43,575 nucleotides of DNA from DASSUC01 sp035649895 (GTDB lineage Bacteria; Actinomycetota; Actinomycetes; Mycobacteriales; Micromonosporaceae). A program made the translations under genes and the position numbers. Within the stretch, counting starts at the first letter, position 1. The number at the start of each line of letters is the position of its first letter. The notes under the pieces are model-generated. The model was not told where the DNA came from. It saw only the letters and a program-made list of their open reading frames with translations, and made no database searches. Shown in pieces: positions 30,866-38,886 of this stretch. Where the stretch lies: the NCBI GenBank assembly GCA_035649895.1, contig DASRIS010000091.1, positions 1 through 43,575 of the forward strand. The letters run 5' to 3'.

Positions 30866-31647
30866 CCGCCGCCTTGTCCATAGTGGACCTCCACGTCGCG
30901 CTCGGTGGGGCGCCGGTGCTGCGCGGCGTCGACCTGGAGGTCGCCGCCGGGGAGTGGGTCACCGTCATCGGACCCAACGGCGCCGGTAAGTCGACCCTGG
31001 TGCGCGCCGTCGGCGGCGTGCTGCCCCACACCGGTTCCATCGCCATCCTGGGCACGCCGGCGGCCCGGCTGCGCCGCCGGGAGCGTGCGCGCCTGGTCGC
31101 CGCGGTGATGCAGTCGCCGGTGATACCCGGCGGCATGGCGGTCCTCGACTACGTCCTACTCGGGCGGACCCCCTACATCCCGCCGCTCGGGCGGGAGTCG
31201 GCCACGGACGTGGCGGTCGTCCGGGAGGTTCTGGACCGCCTCCAGCTCACCCGGTTCGCCGGCCGGGAGCTGGCCACCCTCTCCGGCGGGGAGCGCCAGC
31301 GCGTCTTCCTGGCCCGGGCACTGGCCCAGGGCGCCCCCCTGCTGCTGCTCGACGAGCCCACGTCGGCGCTGGACATCGGGCACCAGCAGGACGTGCTGGA
31401 GCTGGTCGACGGCCTGCGCCGCTCCGACGGCCTGACCGTGCTGGCGACAATGCACGACCTGTCGCTCGCCGGAGAGTACGCAGACCGCCTGGTCCTGCTC
31501 GCCGAGGGCCGGGTAGCCGCGACCGGCCCGCCGCGCCAGGTGCTCACCGAGGAGCTGCTCGCCAGGTACTACCGCGCCCGGGTGCGGGTGGTGGATGGTG
31601 GTCAGGGCCCGCTGGTCGTCCCCGTGCGCCCGGTGGGGCCGGCGTGA
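30862..31647 (+). CDS. btuD: Cobalamin ABC transporter ATP-binding protein (BtuD-like)
   Basis: A 261-residue ABC ATPase: Walker A GPNGAGKST, Q-loop AAVMQSP, signature LSGGERQRV, Walker B LLLLDEPTSALD and H-loop ATMHDLS. These match the FecE/BtuD subfamily that powers uptake through FecCD-type permeases. The ATG at 30862 overlaps the permease stop (ATGA). It completes a three-gene importer governed by the upstream B12 riboswitch. The convergent toxin remnant ends 11 bp downstream. Confidence 0.93.
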   Translation: MTAALSIVDLHVALGGAPVLRGVDLEVAAGEWVTVIGPNGAGKSTLVRAVGGVLPHTGSIAILGTPAARLRRRERARLVAAVMQSPVIPGGMAVLDYVLLGRTPYIPPLGRESATDVAVVREVLDRLQLTRFAGRELATLSGGERQRVFLARALAQGAPLLLLDEPTSALDIGHQQDVLELVDGLRRSDGLTVLATMHDLSLAGEYADRLVLLAEGRVAATGPPRQVLTEELLARYYRARVRVVDGGQGPLVVPVRPVGPA

Positions 31648-31658
31648 CCCCCACCCAG

Positions 31659-31903
31659 TCAGGTGTCGTAGACATCTTTACGGTGGCCGACCGTATGTAC
31701 GGTCAGCTCGTCGCCGTCGACACGGTAGATCACCCGGTAGTCGCCGACGCGCAGTCGACGACCTGAGCCGTCACGCATCTCGGTGGAGCCCGGCGGAGCG
31801 GGCTCGCTCACTAGGCTAAGGATCGCGCCCAGGACAGTCAGGAACACGTGCGCGGCTGCTTATGTAGCCAGACCAACACATCCCGGTCGACCTGGACCTT
31901 CAC
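31659..31903 (-). pseudogene. RelE/ParE-like toxin broken by one frameshift
   Basis: From the GTG at 31903, which overlaps the antitoxin stop as GTGA, the sequence reads MKVQVDRDVLVWLHKQPRT and then soon a TGA. The rest of a RelE-type domain continues in another frame from 31847 (VFLTVLGAILSLVSE, RRLRVGDYRVIYRVDG, VHTVGHRKDVYDT), which is the usual RelE C-terminal core. One missing base near 31847-31850 would restore an 81-residue toxin. Intact relatives cut mRNA in the ribosome. A base-calling error is the alternative explanation. Restart at the GTG 31847 would give a 62-residue fragment lacking the first helix. Confidence 0.8.
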
Positions 31904-32196
31904 GCCGCCTCACCGGCCCCGTCCGCCAGTAGCGCCTCGATCTCCCGGGGATCCACCCCGAGGGACTCGAGTGCGGCAGCCAGCGGCACAAACTGGCACT
32001 CGGCGCGGGAACGCGCGATCGCCGCGGAGTCCTGACGATCGCGGAACGCCTCCAGCTCCTCCCACTCGTCGATGCCGATCAGCACGGCAACGGGGCGCTC
32101 ATATTTCGTAATAACCACTGGCTCGTGGGTGCGCTCAACCAACTCCAGCACCCGGCCGGCGCTATCACGAAACTCTCGCAGCGTAACCTTTGTCAT
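31900..32196 (-). CDS. Phd/YefM-like antitoxin
   Basis: A 98-residue protein with a Phd/YefM N-terminal fold: TKVTLREFRDSAGRVLELVE, then EPVVITKYERPVAVLIGIDEWE and LEAFRDRQDSAAIARSRAE. The C-terminal third is the toxin-neutralising tail. These proteins dimerise, bind the operon's operator and repress it with their toxin. The ATG at 32196 is preferred: it lies 7 bp after TACCGT, a -10 box inside a 22-bp palindrome, the spacing expected of a leaderless mRNA. A GTG at 32202 would add two residues. The toxin gene after it is frameshifted. Confidence 0.88.
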   Translation of the reverse strand: MTKVTLREFRDSAGRVLELVERTHEPVVITKYERPVAVLIGIDEWEELEAFRDRQDSAAIARSRAECQFVPLAAALESLGVDPREIEALLADGAGEAA

Positions 32197-32202
32197 GGAC
32201 AC

Positions 32203-32224
32203 AACGGTACCGCGCGGTACCGTT
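32203..32224. promoter_or_regulatory. Perfect 22-bp palindrome, operator of the Phd/RelE module
   Basis: AACGGTACCGC is followed directly by its reverse complement GCGGTACCGTT, with no spacer. Two GGTACC cores lie 11 bp apart. The minus-strand -10 candidate TACCGT (32204-32209) is inside it. Phd-type antitoxins bind such palindromes for autorepression. Confidence 0.7.
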
Positions 32225-32292
32225 CTTCGTGCGTTCGCCTCGGTGGATAGGCACTCGACCTCTACCAGGTCACCAACGTCTGCCCAGGAGAC

Positions 32293-34377
32293 CTAGCGGT
32301 TCAGGGCAAGAGGCGTAGGCAGCGGCGTGGAGTGCAGCACGTAGAGCCGGGACACGGCGCGGGTCAGCACGACGTAGAGCCGGTGCAGCCCGCGCGGCTC
32401 CGCGGACACGATCTCCGCCGGCTCGACCACCACGACGGAGTCGTACTCGAGGCCCTTGGCCATCGTCGCCGGGACGACGGTGACCCGCACCCCGGCCTCG
32501 ACCTCGTCGGGCGTCGCAGTCTGGACACCGGCGGCGTGCAGCGCGGCGGTCAGCCGGGGCACCGCGGCGTCAGCGGCGATCACCGCGACAGACCCCTCGG
32601 CCGCAAGCGCCGAGCGGACCTCGCGGACTGCCGCGCCGGCGACATCGGGCACCGCGAGCACGGCGAGCACGCCGTCCCGCCGCAGGGAGACCGCCGCTGG
32701 TACGTCGACCCGCAGCGCCGGCAGCAGCCGGTTGGCGAGCGCCAGCACCGCCTCGGGCACCCGGAACCCGGTGCTCAGCGGCACCACCGTCGCCTCCGGC
32801 TTGCCGAGGTGCGCCACGGTCGCCGCCCAGTCGGTCGCCGCCCACGGCGCCGTACCCTGCGCGAGGTCGCCGAGCAGCGTGAGCGAGCAGTGCTCGCTGC
32901 GCCGGGCGATGGCCCGGCACTGCATCGGCGAGAGGTCCTGTGCCTCGTCCACCACCACGTGCCCGTAGCTGGGGAGCCGGTCGACCAGGCCGGCCGCCTC
33001 GTCGACCAGCACCGCGTCAGCGGCCGACCAGCGGGCCGTCCTGGCGGTGCGCGGCGGCCGGGGCCAGAGCAGCGCCGCCTGCTCGGCCTCGCTGAGGATG
33101 CCGCCGGCCGCCCGGCCGAGCGCGGCCGGGTCGCTCAGCAGCTCGAACACCAGCTGCTCGGGGCTCACCGCGGGCCACACCTGGTCGAGGAAGGCGGTCA
33201 CCGGCTTGGCCCGCCCCATCCGGCGCAGCCAGGCCTCGCCCGGCGACTCCGCCCGGCGGGCCTCCGCCTGGCGCTGGAGCAGCGCGACCGCGCGGGCGCG
33301 TACCCGTTCCCGACCCACCGCGTACGGGGGCCGCTCCCGGCGTACGTCGTCGACCACCCGGCGCAGCGCCTCGGTGGAGATGCGCCAGCGGAACGACCCG
33401 TCGGAGACGACGATCGGCTCGACCGGTCGCTGGACCCGGCTGGCCAGCGCCCGGGCGATCACCGTCGCCATCCGTACGTCGTGCTTGACCTCGGCGGCCG
33501 GGTCGTGCTGGACCCGTACCGGCACCCGAGCCACCAGGTCGTCCACTGTGGCCTGTGCCACGTCGATCTCGCCGAGGGTGGGCAGGACGGCCGAGATGTA
33601 GTGCAGGAAGGCATGGTTCGGGCCGACGACCAGCACCCCCGACCGCTTGAGCCGCTCCCGGTGCAGGTAGAGCAGGTACGCCGCGCGGTGCAGGCCGACC
33701 GCCGTCTTGCCGGTGCCGGGTGCCCCCTGCACGCAGATCGACGCGTCGATGTCGGCCCGTACCAGCTCGTCCTGTTCGGGCTGGATGGTGGCGACGATGT
33801 CGCGCATCGGGCCCACCCGCGGGCGCTCGATCTCGGCGGTCAGGATCGCCGACCGGGTGCCGAGCTCCTCCCCGCGGTCGAGGTGCTCGTCCTCGAAGCT
33901 GGTCAGCTCGCCGGCCGAGAAGCCGAACCGGCGCCGGACCCGTACGCCCTGGGGGTCGCGCGCGCTGGCCCGGTAGAAGGCCCGGGACAGCGGGGCGCGC
34001 CAGTCGAGGACCATCGGCTCACCGGCGTCGTCGGTCACGTGCCGCCGGCCGATGTGGTACCGGTTGCCGGCGTGCCCGCTGTCGGCGCTCTTGGTGGGCT
34101 CCGGGTCCGGGCTCCCGGCGAAGTCCAGGCTCTGGGAGAGGTCCAGGCGGCCGAAGAAGAGCGGCGTGGACGGGTCGTCGGCCAGCTCCGCGACGCGGCG
34201 GGCCAGCGTACGGCCCAGCGTCTCCGCGGCGAACGCGTCCCCGGCCACGTTCTCCCCGGTGGCGAAGAGGGACTGGGCCCGCTCGCGCATCCGGCGCAGC
34301 GCGGCACGGGAGGCGGCGAGGTGCGCCCGCTCGGCGGTGAGCTCGGAGTCGAGGGTGGTCTGGGTGGGCATGGCCAT
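32293..34377 (-). CDS. helD: HelD-like UvrD/Rep superfamily ATPase (RNA polymerase recycling)
   Basis: A 694-residue superfamily 1 ATPase. After an N-terminal antiparallel coiled coil (about 1-70) come DLSQSLDFAG, the HelD-characteristic MVLDWRAPLSRAFYRA, IQPEQDELVRADIDASICVQ, Walker A GAPGTGKTA, Walker B VVVDEAQDLSPMQ, GDLAQGTAPW, LSTGFRVPEAV, and late motifs MAKGLEYDSVVVVEP and LYVVLTRAV. HelD proteins remove RNA polymerase from stalled or rifamycin-bound complexes. The ATG at 34377 has GAGAGG 8 bp upstream; an upstream start at 34464 has no support. I saw no rifamycin-associated element in the upstream 190 bp, so induction by rifamycin is not indicated. Confidence 0.88.
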   Translation of the reverse strand: MAMPTQTTLDSELTAERAHLAASRAALRRMRERAQSLFATGENVAGDAFAAETLGRTLARRVAELADDPSTPLFFGRLDLSQSLDFAGSPDPEPTKSADSGHAGNRYHIGRRHVTDDAGEPMVLDWRAPLSRAFYRASARDPQGVRVRRRFGFSAGELTSFEDEHLDRGEELGTRSAILTAEIERPRVGPMRDIVATIQPEQDELVRADIDASICVQGAPGTGKTAVGLHRAAYLLYLHRERLKRSGVLVVGPNHAFLHYISAVLPTLGEIDVAQATVDDLVARVPVRVQHDPAAEVKHDVRMATVIARALASRVQRPVEPIVVSDGSFRWRISTEALRRVVDDVRRERPPYAVGRERVRARAVALLQRQAEARRAESPGEAWLRRMGRAKPVTAFLDQVWPAVSPEQLVFELLSDPAALGRAAGGILSEAEQAALLWPRPPRTARTARWSAADAVLVDEAAGLVDRLPSYGHVVVDEAQDLSPMQCRAIARRSEHCSLTLLGDLAQGTAPWAATDWAATVAHLGKPEATVVPLSTGFRVPEAVLALANRLLPALRVDVPAAVSLRRDGVLAVLAVPDVAGAAVREVRSALAAEGSVAVIAADAAVPRLTAALHAAGVQTATPDEVEAGVRVTVVPATMAKGLEYDSVVVVEPAEIVSAEPRGLHRLYVVLTRAVSRLYVLHSTPLPTPLALNR

Positions 34378-34570
34378 CCAACGGACCTCTCTGGCGTCAG
34401 CAGATCCGCTCGCGTACCCGGCAGGCCGGTCGGCCCCCGGCGCGGGACGTCCGCTACGGGTCAAGCACCCGCGGCCGTCGCGGCGGGGTGACAGCGTACG
34501 CGCCGTCGCCGAACGGCTCCACTGGATATCAGATCACCGGCCGTTGACCGCGGCCTGTTCGGTCTCGCCG

Positions 34571-35785
34571 TCACCGTAGGCGACCACCTCGGGGTGAAGC
34601 TGCGCCCGAGCGCAAGCCTGTGCTGGCTTCTCCGTTAGCCACCTCAATGATCTCTTTCGCCAGGAAGTAGCGCCGTGCGCCGATGCGTACCTCAACCAGT
34701 AAACCGGCGGTGACGAGGCGCTCGACCGTCAGAGTCGCCGATCGTCGGCTCACGTTGAGCAGCCGCTGCGCCCGCCCGATGGTCAGCCCAGGCGTCACGA
34801 ACAGAGCGTCAACCAGCTGAGGCAACAGGCTGGACGCCCGAGCGGTGGTGACTCTGGACCGGTAGTCCTCGCGAAGTCGCTGCAGCGCCCGTGCCCTACT
34901 GACGGCGTCGGTTGCTTGGTCCGCCACGGCGCGAAGGAAGAACAGCAGCCAGCCGGTCCAGTCGCCCTGAGTGGAGACCGCGAGCAGGCGCTGGTAGTAC
35001 TCATCGCGACGTGGCTCGATGTACGCAGAGATATCGAGCAGCGGTGCCGGCAGCAGGTTCCAATCGATCAAGAGCAGGATGATCAGCAGTCGACCCACCC
35101 GGCCGTTACCGTCCACAAACGGGTGGATCGCCTCAAACTGGTAGTGCAGGCAGCCGATGACCACCAGTGGCGGCAGCTCGTGCTCAGCGTGCAGGTACTT
35201 CTCGAACGGGCCGAGACAGTCCCAGAGACGCTCGGGTGGCGGAGGCACGTATGTCGCGTTGTTGATCACGCTTCCTGGTGGGCCGATCCAGTTCTGGCTC
35301 CGGCGGAACTCTCCCGGAGTCGCGTAGCCGCCCCGGACGCCGTTCAGCAGCGTCTCGTGGGCTTCCAGCAGCAGCGGGACGCTTAACGGCAGGCGCCGGT
35401 CAGGAGCCAGCACTCGGCTCAGCGCGGCAAGGTAGTTGTACACCTCGCGAACGTCACCGTCTCCCTCGTCGGGGTGGTCTAGCTCGAAGAGGGCGAGTTG
35501 GTCCACTGAAGCGCGAGTGCCCTCGATCCGGCTGGACAGCACGGCTTCACGCCGGACAATTGGGGCTGTCAAAATTTCTGAGTCAGGTAGAGTTCGCCCT
35601 ACTCCAGCTAGCTCTCCGATGGCCCGGTCGGCCGCTGACAGTGCAGCGATGAGCTCACGGTTGAAGGACAGGGTCGGCGGGAGCGGCGGGGGCACGAACG
35701 CCAGATAGCCGCCCTCAGCCCGAACCACGTGTTTTCGCTGTGCAGGTGCGAACGCGTCGCGCTCCACGGCTCTCCGTCCGCCCAC
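34571..35785 (-). CDS. Class II Fic-domain protein with C-terminal winged helix
   Basis: About 404 residues. The FIC motif HPFVDGNGRVGR (221-232) holds the catalytic His and the nucleotide-binding loop. An N-terminal inhibitory motif S-x-x-x-E-G is present as SSRIEG (84-89), which defines the self-inhibited class II. The C-terminal 90 residues contain a winged helix (LTIGRAQRLLNVSRRSATLT, then VERLVTAGLLVEVRIGARRYF). Fic enzymes transfer AMP or other nucleotides to target hydroxyls. The target is unknown; the winged helix may give DNA binding or autoregulation. The start is uncertain: GTG at 35785 begins exactly at a palindrome; GTG at 35767 is possible. Solo gene, divergent from the arsR-like gene. 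Confidence 0.9.
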   Translation of the reverse strand: MGGRRAVERDAFAPAQRKHVVRAEGGYLAFVPPPLPPTLSFNRELIAALSAADRAIGELAGVGRTLPDSEILTAPIVRREAVLSSRIEGTRASVDQLALFELDHPDEGDGDVREVYNYLAALSRVLAPDRRLPLSVPLLLEAHETLLNGVRGGYATPGEFRRSQNWIGPPGSVINNATYVPPPPERLWDCLGPFEKYLHAEHELPPLVVIGCLHYQFEAIHPFVDGNGRVGRLLIILLLIDWNLLPAPLLDISAYIEPRRDEYYQRLLAVSTQGDWTGWLLFFLRAVADQATDAVSRARALQRLREDYRSRVTTARASSLLPQLVDALFVTPGLTIGRAQRLLNVSRRSATLTVERLVTAGLLVEVRIGARRYFLAKEIIEVANGEASTGLRSGAASPRGGRLR

Positions 35786-35857
35786 GGACGATACTTTCAG
35801 GCCTCGAAAGTATCATCCGGGCGGGAAGGGGGGCGGTAAGTATCGTCCAACGCCGCG
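35768..35857. repeat. Duplicated palindromic element, copy A (fic side)
   Basis: About 90 bp. CGGACGATACTTTC (35785-35798) and GAAAGTATCATCCG (35806-35819) form a 14-bp stem with one mismatch. A third half-site AAGTATCGTCC follows at 35838-35848, after a G-rich spacer. It lies immediately upstream of, and touches, the fic start. Confidence 0.85.
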
Positions 35858-35960
35858 CCTGCCTTGTGGCGCTGGAAGCCAGAGCTGATCTGACCAGCCC
35901 CCTGTTGATGATCAACGTGGCGTGACTATCTCGGGGACCACGGGTGTATGCGTCGCTCTG

Positions 35961-36052
35961 CGGCTTTCCGTCCGTCGCGGACGATACTTTCGAGGCCCGA
36001 AAGTATCGTCCGGGCGGGGAGAGGGGCGTTAAGTATCGTTCGACGCCGCCCG
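35961..36052. repeat. Duplicated palindromic element, copy B (arsR side)
   Basis: A second copy, about 85% like copy A. The 15-base arm at 35978-35992 (CGGACGATACTTTCG) pairs perfectly with 35998-36012 around AGGCC, and a third half-site AAGTATCGTTC lies at 36031-36041. It is upstream of the arsR-like start. Between the copies is a further small palindrome, GTTGA-TGA-TCAAC (about 35907-35919). No gene was found in the 329 bp between the two start codons. Confidence 0.88.
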
Positions 36053-36114
36053 AGCCGCGGTAGGAGCTCGGGCGGCGGTAGAACCTTAGGGGCGGCGCGG
36101 TGACGGGAGCGGCA

Positions 36115-36684
36115 ATGGCGGAGCAGCAGCGACTGGAGATCCGGGACCCGCAGGTGATGCGGGCCCTCGCCCACCCCGCCCGGCTGGCGATCATGGAGCA
36201 TCTGATGACCGGGGATACCGGCACCGCCACCGAGTGCGCGCAGGTGTGCGGGCTCTCGCCCAGCGCGACCAGCTACCACCTGCGGGCGCTGGCAAAGGTG
36301 GGTCTGGTGGAGGAGGCGGCGAGCCGGGGCGACGGCCGGGAGCGGGTGTGGCAGAGCCGGGTCCGCGGCTTTGACCTCTCCGCCGAGTCGGGTGGGGACG
36401 TCGAGGCGGGGGCGGCCGAGCGCGACCTGGTCACCGTGGTGGTCGAGCGCCAGGACGCACAGACCCGGGCCTGGCTGGCCACGCTCGCCGACGAGCCGCC
36501 GCCCTGGCGGGAGGCGGCCGCGCTGACCGAGGGCACGCTCCTGCTGGACGCCGCCGAGCTCACCGCGCTGAGCGGCCAGATCGTGGAGCTGATCCGGCCC
36601 TACGCCAAGGCCCGCCGGCGGGCCGGTGCCCCGCCCGGCTCCCGACAGGTAAGAGTCATCTTCCGGGCATTCCCGACGGACTAA
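36115..36684 (+). CDS. ArsR-like helix-turn-helix transcriptional regulator
   Basis: A 189-residue regulator. The N-terminal winged helix-turn-helix (VMRALAHPARLAIMEHLMTG, ATECAQVCGLSPSATSYHLR, ALAKVGLVEEAA) is of the ArsR/HTH_20 type. The C-terminal 100 residues are an uncharacterised helical sensor domain without the metal-binding cysteines of classic ArsR members. The ATG at 36115 has GGGAG five bases upstream; a GTG at 36100 is less likely. It precedes an MFS exporter by 46 bp, so it probably controls that transporter. A copy of the palindromic element lies in its promoter. Confidence 0.86.
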   Translation: MAEQQRLEIRDPQVMRALAHPARLAIMEHLMTGDTGTATECAQVCGLSPSATSYHLRALAKVGLVEEAASRGDGRERVWQSRVRGFDLSAESGGDVEAGAAERDLVTVVVERQDAQTRAWLATLADEPPPWREAAALTEGTLLLDAAELTALSGQIVELIRPYAKARRRAGAPPGSRQVRVIFRAFPTD

Positions 36685-36730
36685 CCAGGAGTTCTTGCGT
36701 ACGAGAAGCGTGAAGGGAAAACTTCGAAGT

Positions 36731-38035
36731 ATGTCCTTCACGTCTACATCCGAGCAGGCGGCTGGGGCGGCTGGGGCGGTCACGCCGTCGCAGCCGCCCC
36801 GTTGGGGCGACGTCTACCTGTCGTCTGCGGCCCGGGCCGTCTCCACCTGCGGGGACTTCCTCGCCGCGACCGCGCTCGTGCTCGCCCTGCAGAGCCGGGG
36901 CGCGGGCGGCATCGCGGTCGCGGCCGTGCTGCTCGCCTCGACCGTGCCGATGACGGTGCTCGCCCCGCTGGCCGGCCGGCTGGCCGACCGGGTGGACAGC
37001 CGGGCGCTGCTGGTCGGCACCGGGCTCGTCCAGGCCGCCGTGTGCGCCGTGCTCGCGTACTCGACCTCCCCGGTGGCGATCGTGGCCCTGGTCGCGGTGC
37101 TGGGCGCCGGGCTCGCGGTGACCCAGCCGACCCTCGGTGCGCTCGTGCCCGACATGGTCGGCCGGGAGAGCCTGCCCCGGGCCATGGCCGTGTCACAGAC
37201 CGCGTTCGGCCTGGGCGCACTGGCCGGCCCGGCGCTCGCCGGGGTGCTGGTGGGCCAGTTCGGGGTGCGCGTACCGCTGCTCGTCGACGCGGTCACCTAC
37301 CTGGCGATCGCGGTCGCCGGGCTGCTCATCCGTACCCGCCGGGGTGGGCCTGCCGCAGCGGTGCCGGCAGCGGCCGGCGATGGCCCGCCGGCACCGGCCT
37401 GGCGCCTGCGCAGCGACCGGCTGCTGCTCGCGTTGCTGCTGGCGGTCGTCGCGGCGGTGGCGGCGATCAGCGCGGTGAACGTGATCGACGTGTTCTTCGT
37501 ACGCGAGACGCTGGGCGGGTCGACCACCATGTACGGCGTGCTCGGCGCGGTGTGGACCGGGTCGATGCTGGCCGGGTCGTGGCTGGCGGCCGGCGCCGCC
37601 CGCGGCCGGGACGACGCGGCGCTGGCCCGAGGCATGCTCGGCCTGCTCGCCGGCACCTCTGCGCTGCTGCTGGTAGCGGCCGCGGTGCCGGACGTGTGGT
37701 GGCTGGTCCCGCTCTGGCTGGTCGGTGGGGCCACCAACGGCGGGGAGAACCTGGTCGCGGGAGTTGTCGTGGCCCGCCGCGTGCCAGCCGAGGTGCGCGG
37801 CCGGGCGCTCGGCGCGTTCGCCGGCGCGGTGAACGCCGCCAGCATGATCGGGTACGCAGCTGGCGGCGCCCTGCTCGCGCTCTTCCAGCCCCGCCCGCTG
37901 ATCGCCGCCTGTGGCGTGGCCGGCCTGGTCGTGGTGGCCGCGTGCATCGCTCCGGTGGCCCGGGCGGAGCGCCGGGCCGCTCCGGTGGCGCCGGTCACTG
38001 CTGGTGCGGCTGCTGGCCCGGCGAGGGTTGGGTAG
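36731..38035 (+). CDS. MFS transporter (putative exporter)
   Basis: A 434-residue major facilitator with 12 predicted helices. The motif between helices 2 and 3 is present as APLAGRLADRVDSRALL, and the N-terminal half has AVTQPTLGALVPDMVGRESL, typical of the DHA/Bcr-like efflux group. The substrate is unknown. Its position after an ArsR-like regulator suggests inducible efflux. The start is uncertain: ATG at 36731 (MSFTSTSEQAAG) is chosen, but TTG 36695 and GTG 36710 are in frame. mqnA begins 11 bp after its stop, so they may be co-transcribed. Confidence 0.88.
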   Translation: MSFTSTSEQAAGAAGAVTPSQPPRWGDVYLSSAARAVSTCGDFLAATALVLALQSRGAGGIAVAAVLLASTVPMTVLAPLAGRLADRVDSRALLVGTGLVQAAVCAVLAYSTSPVAIVALVAVLGAGLAVTQPTLGALVPDMVGRESLPRAMAVSQTAFGLGALAGPALAGVLVGQFGVRVPLLVDAVTYLAIAVAGLLIRTRRGGPAAAVPAAAGDGPPAPAWRLRSDRLLLALLLAVVAAVAAISAVNVIDVFFVRETLGGSTTMYGVLGAVWTGSMLAGSWLAAGAARGRDDAALARGMLGLLAGTSALLLVAAAVPDVWWLVPLWLVGGATNGGENLVAGVVVARRVPAEVRGRALGAFAGAVNAASMIGYAAGGALLALFQPRPLIAACGVAGLVVVAACIAPVARAERRAAPVAPVTAGAAAGPARVG

Positions 38036-38046
38036 CGTGGGCAGAC

Positions 38047-38886
38047 GTGAGCGCAGCGCAGCGCCCCCGGGTCGGGCATATCCAGTTCCTCAACTGTCTA
38101 CCGATCTACTGGGGGCTGATGCGCTCGGGCGCACTGCTCGACGTGGAGCTGCACAAGGACGCCCCGGACCGGCTCAACTCCGCACTGGTCGCCGGCGACC
38201 TCGACATCGGCCCGATCTCGGTCGTCGAGTACCTGCGCCACGCCGGCGACCTGCTGCTCCTGCCGGACCTGGCGGTGGGCAGCGACGGGCCGGTCCTCTC
38301 CGTCAACATCGTGGCCACCCGGCCGCTGGCCGACCTGGACGGCGGCCGGGTGGCGCTCGGCTCGACCTCCCGGACCGGTGTGCTGCTCGCCCAGCTCCTG
38401 CTGGCCCGGCGGTACGGCGTGACGCCCGACTACTTCACCTGCCCGCCCGACCTGACCGAGATGCTGCTGGAGGCCGACGCGGCGGTGCTGATCGGTGACG
38501 TGGCACTGCGCGCTCTCCACGACGCGCCACGCCGGGGCCTGCACGTCACCGACCTCGGCCAGGCGTGGCGGGAGTGGACCGGGCTGCCCATGGTCTTCGC
38601 CGTCTGGGCCGTCCGCCGCGACTTTGCCGCAGCCCACCCTGGCCTGGTCAAGGACGTGCACGAGGCCTTCCTGCGCTCGCGTGACCTGTGCCTGGCCGAG
38701 CTGGACGAGGTCGCCGTCGCCGCGGCCCGGTGGGAGCCGTTCGACGCGGCCACGCTCGCGTCGTACTTCCGGGCGCTCGACTTCTCGCTGGGCGAGCGGC
38801 AGCTAGCCGGGCTGCGTGAGTTCGCCCGGCTGGCCGGGCTGCGCCCGCCGGCCGCCGGGTCAGCCGTATGGTTCGGCGGCGCCTGA
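38047..38886 (+). CDS. mqnA: Chorismate dehydratase MqnA (menaquinone, futalosine route)
   Basis: A 279-residue protein of the MqnA/MqnD periplasmic-binding-like fold. Family marks are VGHIQFLNCLPIYWGL at the N-terminus, LVAGDLDIGPISVVEYLRH, LGSTSRTGVLLAQLLL and AVLIGDVAL. It dehydrates chorismate to 3-enolpyruvylbenzoate, the substrate of MqnE. The GTG at 38047 opens MSAAQRPRVGHIQ. It follows the MFS gene by 11 bp. A short stem overlaps its stop and that of the convergent hydrolase gene. Confidence 0.93.
   Translation: MSAAQRPRVGHIQFLNCLPIYWGLMRSGALLDVELHKDAPDRLNSALVAGDLDIGPISVVEYLRHAGDLLLLPDLAVGSDGPVLSVNIVATRPLADLDGGRVALGSTSRTGVLLAQLLLARRYGVTPDYFTCPPDLTEMLLEADAAVLIGDVALRALHDAPRRGLHVTDLGQAWREWTGLPMVFAVWAVRRDFAAAHPGLVKDVHEAFLRSRDLCLAELDEVAVAAARWEPFDAATLASYFRALDFSLGERQLAGLREFARLAGLRPPAAGSAVWFGGA

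Noticed and set aside
31840..31850. Programmed +1 frameshift at TCC-TGA in the RelE-like toxin, as in antizyme or prfB genes
   Set aside because: The downstream RelE frame is reached by a -1 (or +2) change, not +1, and no slippery heptamer is present, so a simple lost base is more likely.
34378..34570. Rifamycin-associated element upstream of the HelD-like gene
   Set aside because: I did not find the expected inverted repeat in this stretch.
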